NCBI RefSeq assembly: GCF_900465315.1
Contig: NZ_UBIX01000007.1
From: Asaia bogorensis_B
Lineage (GTDB): Bacteria; Pseudomonadota; Alphaproteobacteria; Acetobacterales; Acetobacteraceae
Reading direction: 5' to 3' (one strand)
DNA length: 64,000 nt
The notes beneath the pieces are model-generated. The model was not told where the DNA came from. It saw only the letters and a program-made list of their open reading frames with translations, and did not search any database. Every line of letters starts with the position of its first letter. Position 1 is the stretch's first letter. Made by a program: the position numbers and the translations under genes. This document shows positions 1-8,746 of the stretch, piece by piece.

Positions 1-1241
1 TTCTTGTTCACCACATCGGTCGAGATCAGCTTGGAACACTCAAACTGCCGTTCTGTGTTGGCGTGACGCGGGCACCATAGAAAGTCGTTGTGGTTGAACT
101 GGTGCCTGGGGTCGTTCCAGCACGAATTGCAGGCATGCCATGAGATGATACGCCACGGCGTATGAAACTCGTTGTTGGGATGGGTGAAGCCCGAGATCAG
201 CACCGTTTTCGTCCCCGTTGCCCAGGCAAGCCAGGACAGACCCGAACTGAGCCCTACGAAAAGATCAGCATGCTTCAACCATCGGGCACGTTCGGCAAGC
301 GGCCGGTCGCCTGTCTGGTCCTCAGCGCCGTTCGGAATCTGGTTCCAGACAATACCCGTGCCGTTGAACGCTTTCTGATCGATACAGATGACACGGTAGC
401 CACGCTGCTTGAGGAAGGCGACCACACCAAGCCAACCGCCCGGGTTGTTCCAGTACTTGCACTGCGCAGAAGCCTGAGTGGCGATGCACACATACGGCTC
501 CTCGATCGGGCGTGTATCGTCCTCGATCAGAATCCGTGGCGGCGCTTCGGCGGGATCAACACCAAGGATGTAGCCGGCCGTACGATGGAGACCGACATAA
601 CGGAAGTCGCAGGGCTGGTGGATGTTATCTGCATCGTCGAAAAACAGGCCGATATTATAGGTAGCATAGACCTGAGAGCGAAGCGGGCTTTCCTCGAAAT
701 CGGCTTTTGTCACCAGCTTGATGTCTGGATATGCCGCTTCAAATAACGGTATGAATACCTTGGACAGGCAGCATATGACCTTTGCGCCGCTCTCCGCCGC
801 AAAACGCGCCACGTAAGGAAACCACCCCAGGGTATCACCCAGCGTGCCGACAGGAAGCTGAACCAGAACATATTGATCGCGGGCATCAAATTCATGCCGT
901 AACGCCTTGGTTGTCGTGCCATCAGAAGCGATACGCTCCACATCGATGGCAAACCGGATAAAAAATTTCTTCGTCGAGGAAAGATGCCCTTCTTCGAGTT
1001 CCCCCTGGAAGATGATGGTTGAGTTATCCAGATCCGTGAGCGTTGCGCGCCAGCGCCCCTCGGGCATCTTGGGGAGCAGAACGCGGGCACCCCAGTTGAA
1101 GTCAAAACGTATTCCCTGCCCGGCATCCCGGGTGGGGACATCTGGCGGCAGGATATAGGGATTAGGGATGGAAACCTGCTGTTGTTGAACAACAGGTGCT
1201 GTTTCATTTTGGGATGCAGGGGGTTGATTGTCTTTGGACAT
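1..1241 (-). CDS. Autotransporter strand-loop-strand O-heptosyltransferase, 3' end cut by window edge
   Basis: The frame is open for 413 codons from an ATG at 1241 to the left edge, so the C-terminus lies outside. The product resembles the BAHT/TibC-type heptosyltransferases, which transfer heptose from ADP-heptose to Ser/Thr of strand-loop-strand repeats in autotransporter passenger domains. The middle has the GT-B donor-site style stretch VGLSSGLSWLAWATGTKTV. Four cysteines near the visible end (about residues 371, 374, 390 and 402; CNSC, WCPR and FECS contexts) are spaced almost like the iron-binding cysteines of TibC as I remember them. The N-terminal about 45 residues are low complexity (Gln/Pro-rich). 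A plausible substrate is the repeat protein at 17206-19299. Family recognition is from motif memory, not a search. Confidence 0.8.
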   Translation of the reverse strand, partial: MSKDNQPPASQNETAPVVQQQQVSIPNPYILPPDVPTRDAGQGIRFDFNWGARVLLPKMPEGRWRATLTDLDNSTIIFQGELEEGHLSSTKKFFIRFAIDVERIASDGTTTKALRHEFDARDQYVLVQLPVGTLGDTLGWFPYVARFAAESGAKVICCLSKVFIPLFEAAYPDIKLVTKADFEESPLRSQVYATYNIGLFFDDADNIHQPCDFRYVGLHRTAGYILGVDPAEAPPRILIEDDTRPIEEPYVCIATQASAQCKYWNNPGGWLGVVAFLKQRGYRVICIDQKAFNGTGIVWNQIPNGAEDQTGDRPLAERARWLKHADLFVGLSSGLSWLAWATGTKTVLISGFTHPNNEFHTPWRIISWHACNSCWNDPRHQFNHNDFLWCPRHANTERQFECSKLISTDVVNK

Positions 1242-1465
1242 GGGCCGGGTCGTCGCCTTTTGGAAAGTTGCTGGACCACACTCGCGGCAGAATGAGCCCC
1301 TGCTTTGGACTTGTGACAATCTGTTAAGATTATCATGTTGGCTATAAGCCGACATTTACAGATCGTTCACCTATTTTTCAACGTTCGATTATGGACGCTT
1401 CCTGTCAAATAGTATCGGACACTTAACAAATTCCGATCTTGACTGACCCTTGATAAGAATTTGTC

Positions 1466-2095
1466 TCAAATCACGCCATGCGGCAGCATGTTCAGAGCCA
1501 TTCTCCCCACCGCACGCAGCTTCTCGCGCGAGGCCCCGTCGCGGGCCTGAATCCCCATGCCACCCAGAACCGCTCCGAAACACGCCGCCATCGCACCGGC
1601 ATCGATGGAATGAGGCAAATCGCCCTCCTCCACCCCCTGCTCCAGCCGGGCATGAATGGCCTGTTCGGCCAGATGACGCTGATTGATCATCAGGTCACGC
1701 AGCCGAAGCTGGGCCGGTGAACATTGAGTGGCGGCCACGGCAATCATGCAGCCAGCCGGTGCATCTTCACGGGTGAACGCTGTCGCTGCCGCATCGAACA
1801 TGGCGGCAAAGGCCTGGCGGCTGGTCCCCCTTGTCGACAGGGCCTCGACAAACCAGCCCCCCTGCTCTTCCGCGTAGGCTTCGATCGCCTCGACATAGAG
1901 CGCCTCCTTGCTGGCAAAGCTGTTGTAAAAGCTCGACGCGCTGATCCCCATCGCTGTGATCAGATCATCAAAGCTCGTCCCCTCATAACCCCGGTCCCAG
2001 AACAGTTTCACCGCCTTGGAAAGGGCCGTGGCACGGTCAAAGGCAGGGGGGCGGCCTCGGGGTCGACAAGGGCCTTCGCTTTTTTTTGGTGTCAT
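1466..2095 (-). CDS. TetR/AcrR family transcriptional regulator
   Basis: The 209-residue product has an N-terminal helix-turn-helix (GYEGTSFDDLITAMGISASS followed by FYNSFASKEALY) typical of TetR, then a variable ligand-binding half. An in-frame start at 2164 exists, but ATG 2095 is preceded by GGAGCG at good spacing and gives a normal TetR N-terminus (MTPKKSEG), so I chose it. The gene is divergent from the SDR at 2279, with a perfect dyad between them at 2146-2161, so it probably represses itself and the SDR. The ligand is unknown. Confidence 0.88.
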   Translation of the reverse strand: MTPKKSEGPCRPRGRPPAFDRATALSKAVKLFWDRGYEGTSFDDLITAMGISASSFYNSFASKEALYVEAIEAYAEEQGGWFVEALSTRGTSRQAFAAMFDAAATAFTREDAPAGCMIAVAATQCSPAQLRLRDLMINQRHLAEQAIHARLEQGVEEGDLPHSIDAGAMAACFGAVLGGMGIQARDGASREKLRAVGRMALNMLPHGVI

Positions 2096-2145
2096 CGCTC
2101 CATAAATCCTTGAAACCGGGCTGCGCCCTATCATATGCATGATGT

Positions 2146-2161
2146 TGGAGCGATTGCTCCA
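2146..2161. promoter_or_regulatory. Candidate TetR operator
   Basis: TGGAGC-GATT-GCTCCA is a perfect 6-bp inverted repeat in the 183-bp region between the divergent TetR and SDR genes, 51 bp upstream of the regulator's start. Its position and symmetry fit a TetR operator; binding is inferred. Confidence 0.55.
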
Positions 2162-2278
2162 CAATTAAAGTTTCAACGCTTCCACTCTCTCCCATTTTAT
2201 CCGTCACCTGTGCTGCCCGTATCGATCCCCCCAACGGGGCGTTGGCAGCCGTGACCGAACCGGACAGGTCAGAAGATC

Positions 2279-3025
2279 ATGAGCAAACTTGCAGGAAAAG
2301 TCGCTGTTGTGACCGGCGCCTCAAAGGGTATTGGTGCTGGCATTGCCAAGGCACTAGCCGAGGCCGGCGCGTCGGTCGTCGTCAATTATGCTTCAAGCCG
2401 CGAAGGCGCTGACAAGGTGGTTGCGGCCATTACCGCATCGGGCGGCAAGGCCGTGGCCGTGCAGGGCGATGTGTCACACAAGGAAGAGGCCGCGGCCATT
2501 ATCGCGAAGGCCATCGAGAGCTACGGGCGTCTCGATATCGTGGTCAACAATTCCGGTGTGTATGAATTTGCCGGGATCGAGGAGATCACAGACACGCATT
2601 TCCATCGCCTGTTCAATATCAATGTGCTCGGCCCGCTCTTCGTCACCCAGGCAGCCAGCCCGCATCTGGAGGCAGGGGCCAGCATCATCAACATCAGCTC
2701 GATCGTCACACGCGTCACCCCGGCCCACGCTTCTGTCTATAGCGGCACCAAGGGCGCGCTGGATGCCATTACCGGCTCGCTCGCCAAGGAACTTGGCCCG
2801 CGTCAGATCCGGGTGAACGCCATCAATCCGGGTCTGGTCAAGACCGAGGGGACGAATACGGCCAGCGTTATAGGCTCGGAAATGGAACAGGCCATCATTG
2901 CCCAGACGCCGCTCGGGCGCACGGGCGAGGTGCAGGATATCGCACCGCTTGCCGTTTTCCTGGCCTCGGATGATTCACGCTGGCTGACTGGCGAGATCCT
3001 GCTTGCCTCGGGCGGCCTGCACTGA
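2279..3025 (+). CDS. SDR family oxidoreductase (FabG/glucose dehydrogenase-like)
   Basis: A 248-residue classical short-chain dehydrogenase. It has the N-terminal cofactor motif TGASKGIGAGIA, the NNSG structural motif, a catalytic Ser in NISSIV and YSGTK for the catalytic Tyr-Lys pair, and the usual C-terminal LTGEILLASGG ending. It should catalyse NAD(P)-dependent oxidation or reduction of an alcohol or ketone in the cytoplasm; the substrate cannot be read from sequence. It is divergent from a TetR gene, an arrangement typical of inducible detoxifying SDRs. A hairpin at 3077-3108 separates it from the convergent DUF885 gene. Confidence 0.9.
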   Translation: MSKLAGKVAVVTGASKGIGAGIAKALAEAGASVVVNYASSREGADKVVAAITASGGKAVAVQGDVSHKEEAAAIIAKAIESYGRLDIVVNNSGVYEFAGIEEITDTHFHRLFNINVLGPLFVTQAASPHLEAGASIINISSIVTRVTPAHASVYSGTKGALDAITGSLAKELGPRQIRVNAINPGLVKTEGTNTASVIGSEMEQAIIAQTPLGRTGEVQDIAPLAVFLASDDSRWLTGEILLASGGLH

Positions 3026-3076
3026 GGGATCTTCTGGCGCAGCACGCCTTTGTGCTGCATCAGTGAACTGACGGCC

Positions 3077-3108
3077 TTATCGCAGCCGGGACAGGCCGGT
3101 TGCGATAA
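3077..3108. terminator. Hairpin between convergent genes
   Basis: A 13-bp stem with one G-U pair (TTATCGCAGCCGG / CCGGTTGCGATAA, 6-nt loop) lies between the stops of the SDR (3025) and the DUF885 gene (3124). There is no clean T-run on either side, so termination strength is uncertain. A smaller perfect hairpin (GCAGCAC/GTGCTGC, 3039-3058) precedes it. Confidence 0.5.
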
Positions 3109-3123
3109 AGCAATGTGACGCGT

Positions 3124-4932
3124 TCAGGGTTTTGCGTGGCGGTTTTCTGCAATCCAGTCCTGCACGCGCTGGCGCAGCAGATCGAGCGGCATCGCGCCCT
3201 CATCCAGCACCAGATCATGAAAGCGCCGTTCATCGAAGCCGGTACCCAAAGCTTTCTCTGCCTGGTGACGCAAATCGAGAATGGTCATCTCGCCAATCTT
3301 GTAGCCCAGAGCCTGACCCGGCCATGAGATATAGCGATTGGTCTCGTTCTGGATATTCTTCTCGGCAAGGGCCGTGTTGTCACGCAGGCAGGAAAGCGCC
3401 TGGTCTCGCGTCCAGTTCTTCCAGTGTATGCCAACATCCATGACCAGACGGCAGGCGCGCCACATCTCCATGGAAAGCTGCCCAAAACGCTCATAGGGCG
3501 TCGGGTAGAGCCCGATCTCGCTTACCATCTGTTCGGAATACAAAGCCCAGCCCTCGACGAAGGCGGTCGTGGCATAATCACGACGAAAACCCGGCAGATC
3601 GGTCATTTCCTGCGCCAGCGCGATCTGGATATGATGGCCGGGCACCCCCTCATGCGCCACCAGCGAGGGCAATTCGTAAAGAGGCCGCTGGTCCAGATGG
3701 GAGGTGTTGATCATCAGCCCGCCCGAAATGCCAAGCGCCGGACTGCCCGGATCGTAGCGCCCTGTCGTATAGCCCTCTTCAATGGCGCGGGGCACTTCAC
3801 GCACGCCATAGGTCAGCCGAGGCAGCTTGCCGATCAGGCGGGGCAGTTCATTGTCGATTTTCTTGGCCAGAAAACTCGCCTTTTCCAGCAGGGCAAGCCG
3901 TGTCGTGACATAGAACTGCGGGTCTGCCTTGATGTGAGCCACAAAGGCCTTGAAATCCCCCTTGAACCCGACGGCGTCCATCTGGCGCTGCATCTCGCGA
4001 TGGATACGGGCAATTTCGGATTGCCCAAGCGCAAAGATCTGGTCAGGGCTCAGGGTGGTGGTGGTCTCCTGTCGCACCAGATAGGCGTAATAGGCGCGTC
4101 CGTCAGGCAAGGACGATGCCCCCAGGGTCGACCGGCTGGCAGGCAGATATTCCTTTGCGAAGAACGCCGCCAGAGCCTTTTCCGAAGGCTTGATACGCTC
4201 ATGGACGATGCGCTCTCCCTGCGCACGCAGTTCGCGACGCGTGGCTTCCGGCATCGTGGAGGGGAGTGAGTCGAAAGGCCGCAGGGCCGGGTTTTCACGC
4301 TCGGGCAGATCGGCCTGGGCCTGCACGGTATGGGCGGCGATATCCGCAATCAGCCTTGGCTGGACGAAGCCGGTGCGGATGCCGCGACGCATATTGGCAA
4401 TCTGCTGCGCATTGAAATCAGGAATACGGTCCATGCGCACCAGCCAGTGGCGCGCATCTGCCTCGCTGCGCAGGGGCGTGTTATCGGCAGCGTAGCCGAC
4501 TTCCTGATAAAAACCTTCATCACTGGTGAACGGCATGCGCGAAGGATCGAATTTCTGGCTCTCGATCGCCAGATCATTCTCCCAGATCATCAGGCGGGCA
4601 TTGAGCAGATCCTCACCATGCAGCGCCTTCTGATCGAGCGCCGCCAGTCGGGCCCTGAACGCCAGACGTTGCGCAAGCCGCGTCTGCTCGGCCTTCGGGC
4701 TGTCATCAGGCCAGAGTTCGGCGGCAGCCTGATCACCGCGCGAAGCAGCAGAAACAGGGTCGAGTGTCGTGGTAAAGGCATCGTAATCACGGACAATATG
4801 ACCAATATCATCGGCCAATGCCGCGCCGGGAACGCCCAGAAGGGCCATGCTTCCAAGAGCCACGCCCCCAAGAGCCACACTCTTGAGCCGGGCCAGCCTG
4901 CCCCTTGCCGAGATCCCGTTCTGATTGCGCAT
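3124..4932 (-). CDS. Exported DUF885 family protein (putative metallo-hydrolase)
   Basis: The 602-residue product begins with a basic stretch and hydrophobic core ending ALADD, a Sec signal peptide, so it is probably periplasmic or lipid-anchored. The DUF885 family contains a conserved HEGVPGHH-type motif, seen here as LVAHEGVPGHHIQIALAQE, which resembles a zinc-binding peptidase site; no activity is proven for most members. An upstream in-frame start exists at 4983, but ATG 4932 is preceded by a strong AGGAGG and gives the correct signal peptide. It follows the FAD monooxygenase on the same strand after a 189-bp gap. Confidence 0.85.
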   Translation of the reverse strand: MRNQNGISARGRLARLKSVALGGVALGSMALLGVPGAALADDIGHIVRDYDAFTTTLDPVSAASRGDQAAAELWPDDSPKAEQTRLAQRLAFRARLAALDQKALHGEDLLNARLMIWENDLAIESQKFDPSRMPFTSDEGFYQEVGYAADNTPLRSEADARHWLVRMDRIPDFNAQQIANMRRGIRTGFVQPRLIADIAAHTVQAQADLPERENPALRPFDSLPSTMPEATRRELRAQGERIVHERIKPSEKALAAFFAKEYLPASRSTLGASSLPDGRAYYAYLVRQETTTTLSPDQIFALGQSEIARIHREMQRQMDAVGFKGDFKAFVAHIKADPQFYVTTRLALLEKASFLAKKIDNELPRLIGKLPRLTYGVREVPRAIEEGYTTGRYDPGSPALGISGGLMINTSHLDQRPLYELPSLVAHEGVPGHHIQIALAQEMTDLPGFRRDYATTAFVEGWALYSEQMVSEIGLYPTPYERFGQLSMEMWRACRLVMDVGIHWKNWTRDQALSCLRDNTALAEKNIQNETNRYISWPGQALGYKIGEMTILDLRHQAEKALGTGFDERRFHDLVLDEGAMPLDLLRQRVQDWIAENRHAKP

Positions 4933-5121
4933 GATGCCTCCTGAAAAACCGGTTCGCCCGCATAACGAACCGATCACCCGCATCCGTCAACGCCTCCCGG
5001 ACGCATGAGACGACGGAGGACCACACGATACCGCGCCATCCGCCCTCTGGCGCGGCGGCCCCGATAAGATTTGGAGGGTGCGCGGCGTACAGGCGCACGA
5101 ATTGTCAAAAAGCCGCCCACG

Positions 5122-6708
5122 TCACCTCTGGGCCGATGATAAACCGAACCAGCGTGACAGGGCGCGGGTCAGAGCGGGGGTGGCCTCGCCACCCCGCCAG
5201 ACGAGGCAGCCATCTGGGCGGTACAACGCGCTGTATTCCTCAGGCGTGTCTGCAAGGACCAGATTGGGGGGCAGAATGGCTAAATCACACTCCTGCCGCA
5301 TGGCGGGAGAGAGTACGAATACCCCAGCCCCATGCTGCATCAGTTCATAGAGCGTCTCGCCATTGCCCAGAGTCCTGTCCTCCGCGAGGCCCCCAAGGGA
5401 ATCATCGTCACACGCCATACCCTTCTCCGCTGCGTCTTCATCCAGCGCATAGCGAATGGAAAACCCTTTCATGTCCGCGCTCAATTCAGCGGCGAGATCC
5501 GCATTGGCCAGCATAGTCGCCATGACATCACGCAAGGCGCGTGACCGTGGATCGGGCCTCATGAGGGCGGCCTGCGCCAGCGTGTTGGCCAGAACGGATT
5601 CAGCCACCGGGCGCCGTTCTGTCTCATAGCTTTCAAGCAGGGCTTCGGCCTCGACACCCGTTACAATTCCCCGCACCACTGCGGCGAGTTTCCAGCCCAG
5701 ATTGGCCGCGTCGACCAGCCCAAGCCCAAGCCCCTGCCCACCGAAAGGGGCGTGGATATGCGCCGCATCACCGGCCAGAAACAGCCGACCCTTGCGGTAG
5801 CGATCTGCCAGACGGGTATGGTCGGCCCAGCAGCGCCCACCGTGATAAGCGGCCAGAGGCACAGCCCGACCACAGATGCGCGCAAGGGCCGCCTCGACAT
5901 CGGCACGGTCGGGGATTTCCTGTCCCGCCTCCGGAGGGCCGGAAAAATCGATCATGAAGAGCCTGCCGGGAACGGGACCATAGGCCGTGACGCCACCCGG
6001 CTGCATCTGCCAGCCAGAGGGAAACGCGCTGTCAGACGCGGCAAACGTGACCGAAACCTGATAGAATTTTAGACTGGGAGGCGTGCCATCGAAGGTGAAA
6101 CTACCCTTCTTGCGCAGCGTACTGCGGCCACCGTCGCACCCAACGGCATAGCGTGCCGCGATCTGTGCCGGTCGTTCCCCGTCGCGCCCGTGGACTGCGA
6201 GAGTGACGCGCTCACTGTCATTCTGCACATCACACACTGTACGACCACGGCGAATGACAATGCCGCGGGAAGACGCCTCGGTTTCGAGCGCCTGTTGCAG
6301 ATAGCGTTGGTCAATCAGCCGTGTCGGGCGACGTGCATCGACAGGCTGGGCAGGCAGCGGGATGCTGCCAAAATGCCCGGCAAACCGCTTCTTGTGAGGC
6401 CGCATGTCCGCAGGCGCATCTCTATCCTCGCGGAGGAAAGCGCCCTGCGCCCAGCCACCGCGGTTTTCAGCAAGGAACGGGGCAACCAGGGCCTTCGTCT
6501 GCGCCTCCGCCGCATCGAGCGCCTGACTCATCCCTCGTCGCATCAGGGCTTCGACGCCCAGCGGACCGATGGACAAGGCCTTCTGCACGTCCTCGGCAGT
6601 GTCACGGGCCTCGAGCACCACGCAACCGACCCCTGCTATCGAAAGCTCAATGGCCAAGAGTAGCCCGACGGGCCCAGCGCCCACAATGACGACATCGACA
6701 TGTTCCAT
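5122..6708 (-). CDS. FAD-dependent aromatic-type monooxygenase (FAD_binding_3)
   Basis: A 528-residue class A flavoprotein monooxygenase. The N-terminus holds the dinucleotide motif VDVVIVGAGPVGLLLAIEL, and the second FAD motif is GDAAHIHAPFGGQGLGLGLV. The C-terminal about 150 residues form the divergent thioredoxin-like end seen in phenol or pentachlorophenol hydroxylases. It should hydroxylate an aromatic or polyketide-like substrate with NAD(P)H and O2; the substrate is not predictable. Start at ATG 6708 rather than the upstream codon at 6768, because the latter would overlap the divergent TetR gene. The dyad at 6725-6737 lies directly upstream. Confidence 0.87.
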   Translation of the reverse strand: MEHVDVVIVGAGPVGLLLAIELSIAGVGCVVLEARDTAEDVQKALSIGPLGVEALMRRGMSQALDAAEAQTKALVAPFLAENRGGWAQGAFLREDRDAPADMRPHKKRFAGHFGSIPLPAQPVDARRPTRLIDQRYLQQALETEASSRGIVIRRGRTVCDVQNDSERVTLAVHGRDGERPAQIAARYAVGCDGGRSTLRKKGSFTFDGTPPSLKFYQVSVTFAASDSAFPSGWQMQPGGVTAYGPVPGRLFMIDFSGPPEAGQEIPDRADVEAALARICGRAVPLAAYHGGRCWADHTRLADRYRKGRLFLAGDAAHIHAPFGGQGLGLGLVDAANLGWKLAAVVRGIVTGVEAEALLESYETERRPVAESVLANTLAQAALMRPDPRSRALRDVMATMLANADLAAELSADMKGFSIRYALDEDAAEKGMACDDDSLGGLAEDRTLGNGETLYELMQHGAGVFVLSPAMRQECDLAILPPNLVLADTPEEYSALYRPDGCLVWRGGEATPALTRALSRWFGLSSAQR

Positions 6709-6724
6709 AGACCGAATCCATAAT

Positions 6725-6737
6725 TGTACCGGGTACA
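6725..6737. promoter_or_regulatory. Candidate TetR operator between monooxygenase and regulator
   Basis: TGTACC-G-GGTACA is a perfect inverted repeat in the 50-bp gap between two divergent starts (6708 and 6759). Its central location suggests that one TetR site controls both genes. Confidence 0.65.
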
Positions 6738-6758
6738 GTTTTCGGATATGAAGGCGGC

Positions 6759-7445
6759 ATGTCAACATCCGTCAATCGGCAAGGCCGAAAACGTCAGGCC
6801 ACGCGTCAGCGCATCTCCGATATCGCCACGGCGCTCTTCGCCACTCGTGGCTTCGATCACGTGACGATCGATGCCATTGCCGAGGCTGCGGATGTGGGCC
6901 GGATGACGGTTTTCAATCATTTCGCCCGCAAGGAAGATCTGTTTTTCGATCGTGAAGACGAAATCCGGCAGATCATACGCAATGCGCTCACGGGGCCGCT
7001 TTCAGGCCACCCCCTCGATGTGCTGCGCCAGCTGGCTCATGAGATGGTCTCGAAAAACGCGCCTTTTCTGCGCTTTGCCCCCCAGACCCAGGGCTTCATC
7101 GACACGCTGACAGCCAGCGAAACCCTGAAATCACGCGCACGCGCCCTGCGCGATATCATGACGGATGACCTGCGCGAGGCATTATCTGCTGCCCTGCCCT
7201 GCCCTCCCGATGACCCTTCATTGCATCTGGCTGCGGCGCTCCTTGTCACAGGCTGGACGACAGCCTTCATCGAGGCGCAGCGTCTCTATCGGCGCGAAAA
7301 CGACAGCCGATCAGCCCAGAACCTGTTCCTGTCACTCGTCGATACCAGCACCGTCTCGGCGCTCTATGCCCTGCGCCAGATCGACACCTCGCCCCAGACT
7401 AACCAGGTTTCGCCACGCGCCGGAAAGACGGGGGCACCTGACTGA
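6759..7445 (+). CDS. TetR/AcrR family transcriptional regulator
   Basis: A 228-residue TetR protein. The N-terminal HTH reads FATRGFDHVTIDAIAEAADV followed by GRMTVFNHFARKEDLF, and a variable effector domain follows. It is divergent from the flavin monooxygenase with a 13-bp palindrome between, so it likely represses that gene in the absence of an aromatic or xenobiotic ligand. The end of the protein (after about residue 200) is polar and probably disordered. Confidence 0.9.
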   Translation: MSTSVNRQGRKRQATRQRISDIATALFATRGFDHVTIDAIAEAADVGRMTVFNHFARKEDLFFDREDEIRQIIRNALTGPLSGHPLDVLRQLAHEMVSKNAPFLRFAPQTQGFIDTLTASETLKSRARALRDIMTDDLREALSAALPCPPDDPSLHLAAALLVTGWTTAFIEAQRLYRRENDSRSAQNLFLSLVDTSTVSALYALRQIDTSPQTNQVSPRAGKTGAPD

Positions 7446-7611
7446 AATCGTGCCCGTTCAACACGCAAGGATCGGCCACACTGTCACCAAAACTTAACCC
7501 TGCCCCCTTGCATGGCGGGCTATGGCTGCCGGTCTGTTATCCCGTGCGCGTCAGATTTCGCTTCGCTGCATCCTGTCACGCGCCTCATCCTGATTGTGCA
7601 AGGTGCTTTCG

Positions 7612-8565
7612 ATGCTGCTACCCAGACGCCGGTTTCTCCGTTCCGCCGCCCTGACCGGCCTTGCAGCGGGCACTATCGGCCTGACGGATCGCGCACTGGC
7701 GCTCGCACCGCAGCGCCCGACCATGCTCGGGCATGATGATTTCTCGTTCGTGTTCCTGACCGACACGCATATCCAGCCTGAGCTCGATGCCTCGAAGGGT
7801 TGTCTCGACTGCTTTCGCCAAGTGCGCAGCGCCAATGCCGATTTTACCCTGCAAGGCGGCGACCACGTTTTCGATGCCCTTGGCGTTCCCAAGTCACGCG
7901 CCCTGAGCCTGATGGATCTGTACAAGCAGACGGCCGACACACTGGGCCATCAGGTTTACAATACGATGGGCAATCACGACGTGATGGGCATCTATACCAA
8001 GAGCGGCATCGAGCCGAGCGACCCGCTCTATGGCAAGAAATACTACACCGATAATTTTGGCGCCCCCTATTACGCCTTCAACCACAAGGGTGTGCATTTT
8101 GTAGTGCTGGACTCGATCGGCATCACGGCTGACCGTTCCTATGAAGGGTTTATCGATCAGGCACAGATCGACTGGCTCAGCCGCGATCTCGCGGCCATGC
8201 CAGCGGGTATGCCGGTTATCGTGTCCACCCATATTCCGCTCGTCACCGCCGTCGAGGATTACGCTCCGCCACCGGGCAAGGCCCCGGCCCATCAGGGCAT
8301 ACGCGTCAAAAATGCGTGGCAGGTGCTGGAGCTGTTCGACCATTACAACGTGATCGGCGTGTTTCAGGGTCACACCCATGTGCTCGAAACCGTCACTTGG
8401 CATGGCGTCCCCTATATCACGGGCGGCGCCGTCTCGGGTAACTGGTGGCACGGGACCCGCCTTGGCACGCCAGAAGGCTATCTGGTGGTGCGTGTCGAGA
8501 AGGGCCGCGTCATCCCCGATTATGTCACCTATGGTTTCAGGACCATCGACCCGAAAAACACCTGA
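7612..8565 (+). CDS. Tat-exported calcineurin-like metallophosphoesterase
   Basis: The 317-residue product starts MLLPRRRFLRSAALTGLAAG, a twin-arginine signal peptide, implying export in folded, metal-loaded form. The phosphoesterase motifs occur in order: FLTDTHIQ, GGDHVFD, MGNHDV, STHIP and GHTHV, giving the His/Asp/Asn ligands of a dinuclear metal centre. It probably hydrolyses phosphomonoesters or diesters in the periplasm. I chose ATG 7612 over the start at 7594 because AAGGTG precedes it at 6-8 nt and it places the RR motif near the N-terminus. It sits alone between a TetR gene and pabB. Confidence 0.87.
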   Translation: MLLPRRRFLRSAALTGLAAGTIGLTDRALALAPQRPTMLGHDDFSFVFLTDTHIQPELDASKGCLDCFRQVRSANADFTLQGGDHVFDALGVPKSRALSLMDLYKQTADTLGHQVYNTMGNHDVMGIYTKSGIEPSDPLYGKKYYTDNFGAPYYAFNHKGVHFVVLDSIGITADRSYEGFIDQAQIDWLSRDLAAMPAGMPVIVSTHIPLVTAVEDYAPPPGKAPAHQGIRVKNAWQVLELFDHYNVIGVFQGHTHVLETVTWHGVPYITGGAVSGNWWHGTRLGTPEGYLVVRVEKGRVIPDYVTYGFRTIDPKNT

Positions 8566-8746
8566 TCAATCTGCTGCATCAGCCAGCCTAGGTTTTGAGG
8601 AACCAGCCGCACCAGCATGGTTCTGTCCAATTTCTGGACGGGACCATTCAGGCGCGGTAAGGCCGATTGATGCGGCATTTCACCCACCCGTCCTGTGTCC
8701 CTGGTGCTTCCCTCTTTGCGAGACGGCATCCGCAGGGATTCATGTG

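Noticed and set aside
710..1336. Minus-strand frame of 208 codons in the heptosyltransferase region
   Set aside because: It lies in another frame of the same strand as the heptosyltransferase and reads as Arg/Pro/Ser-rich noise.
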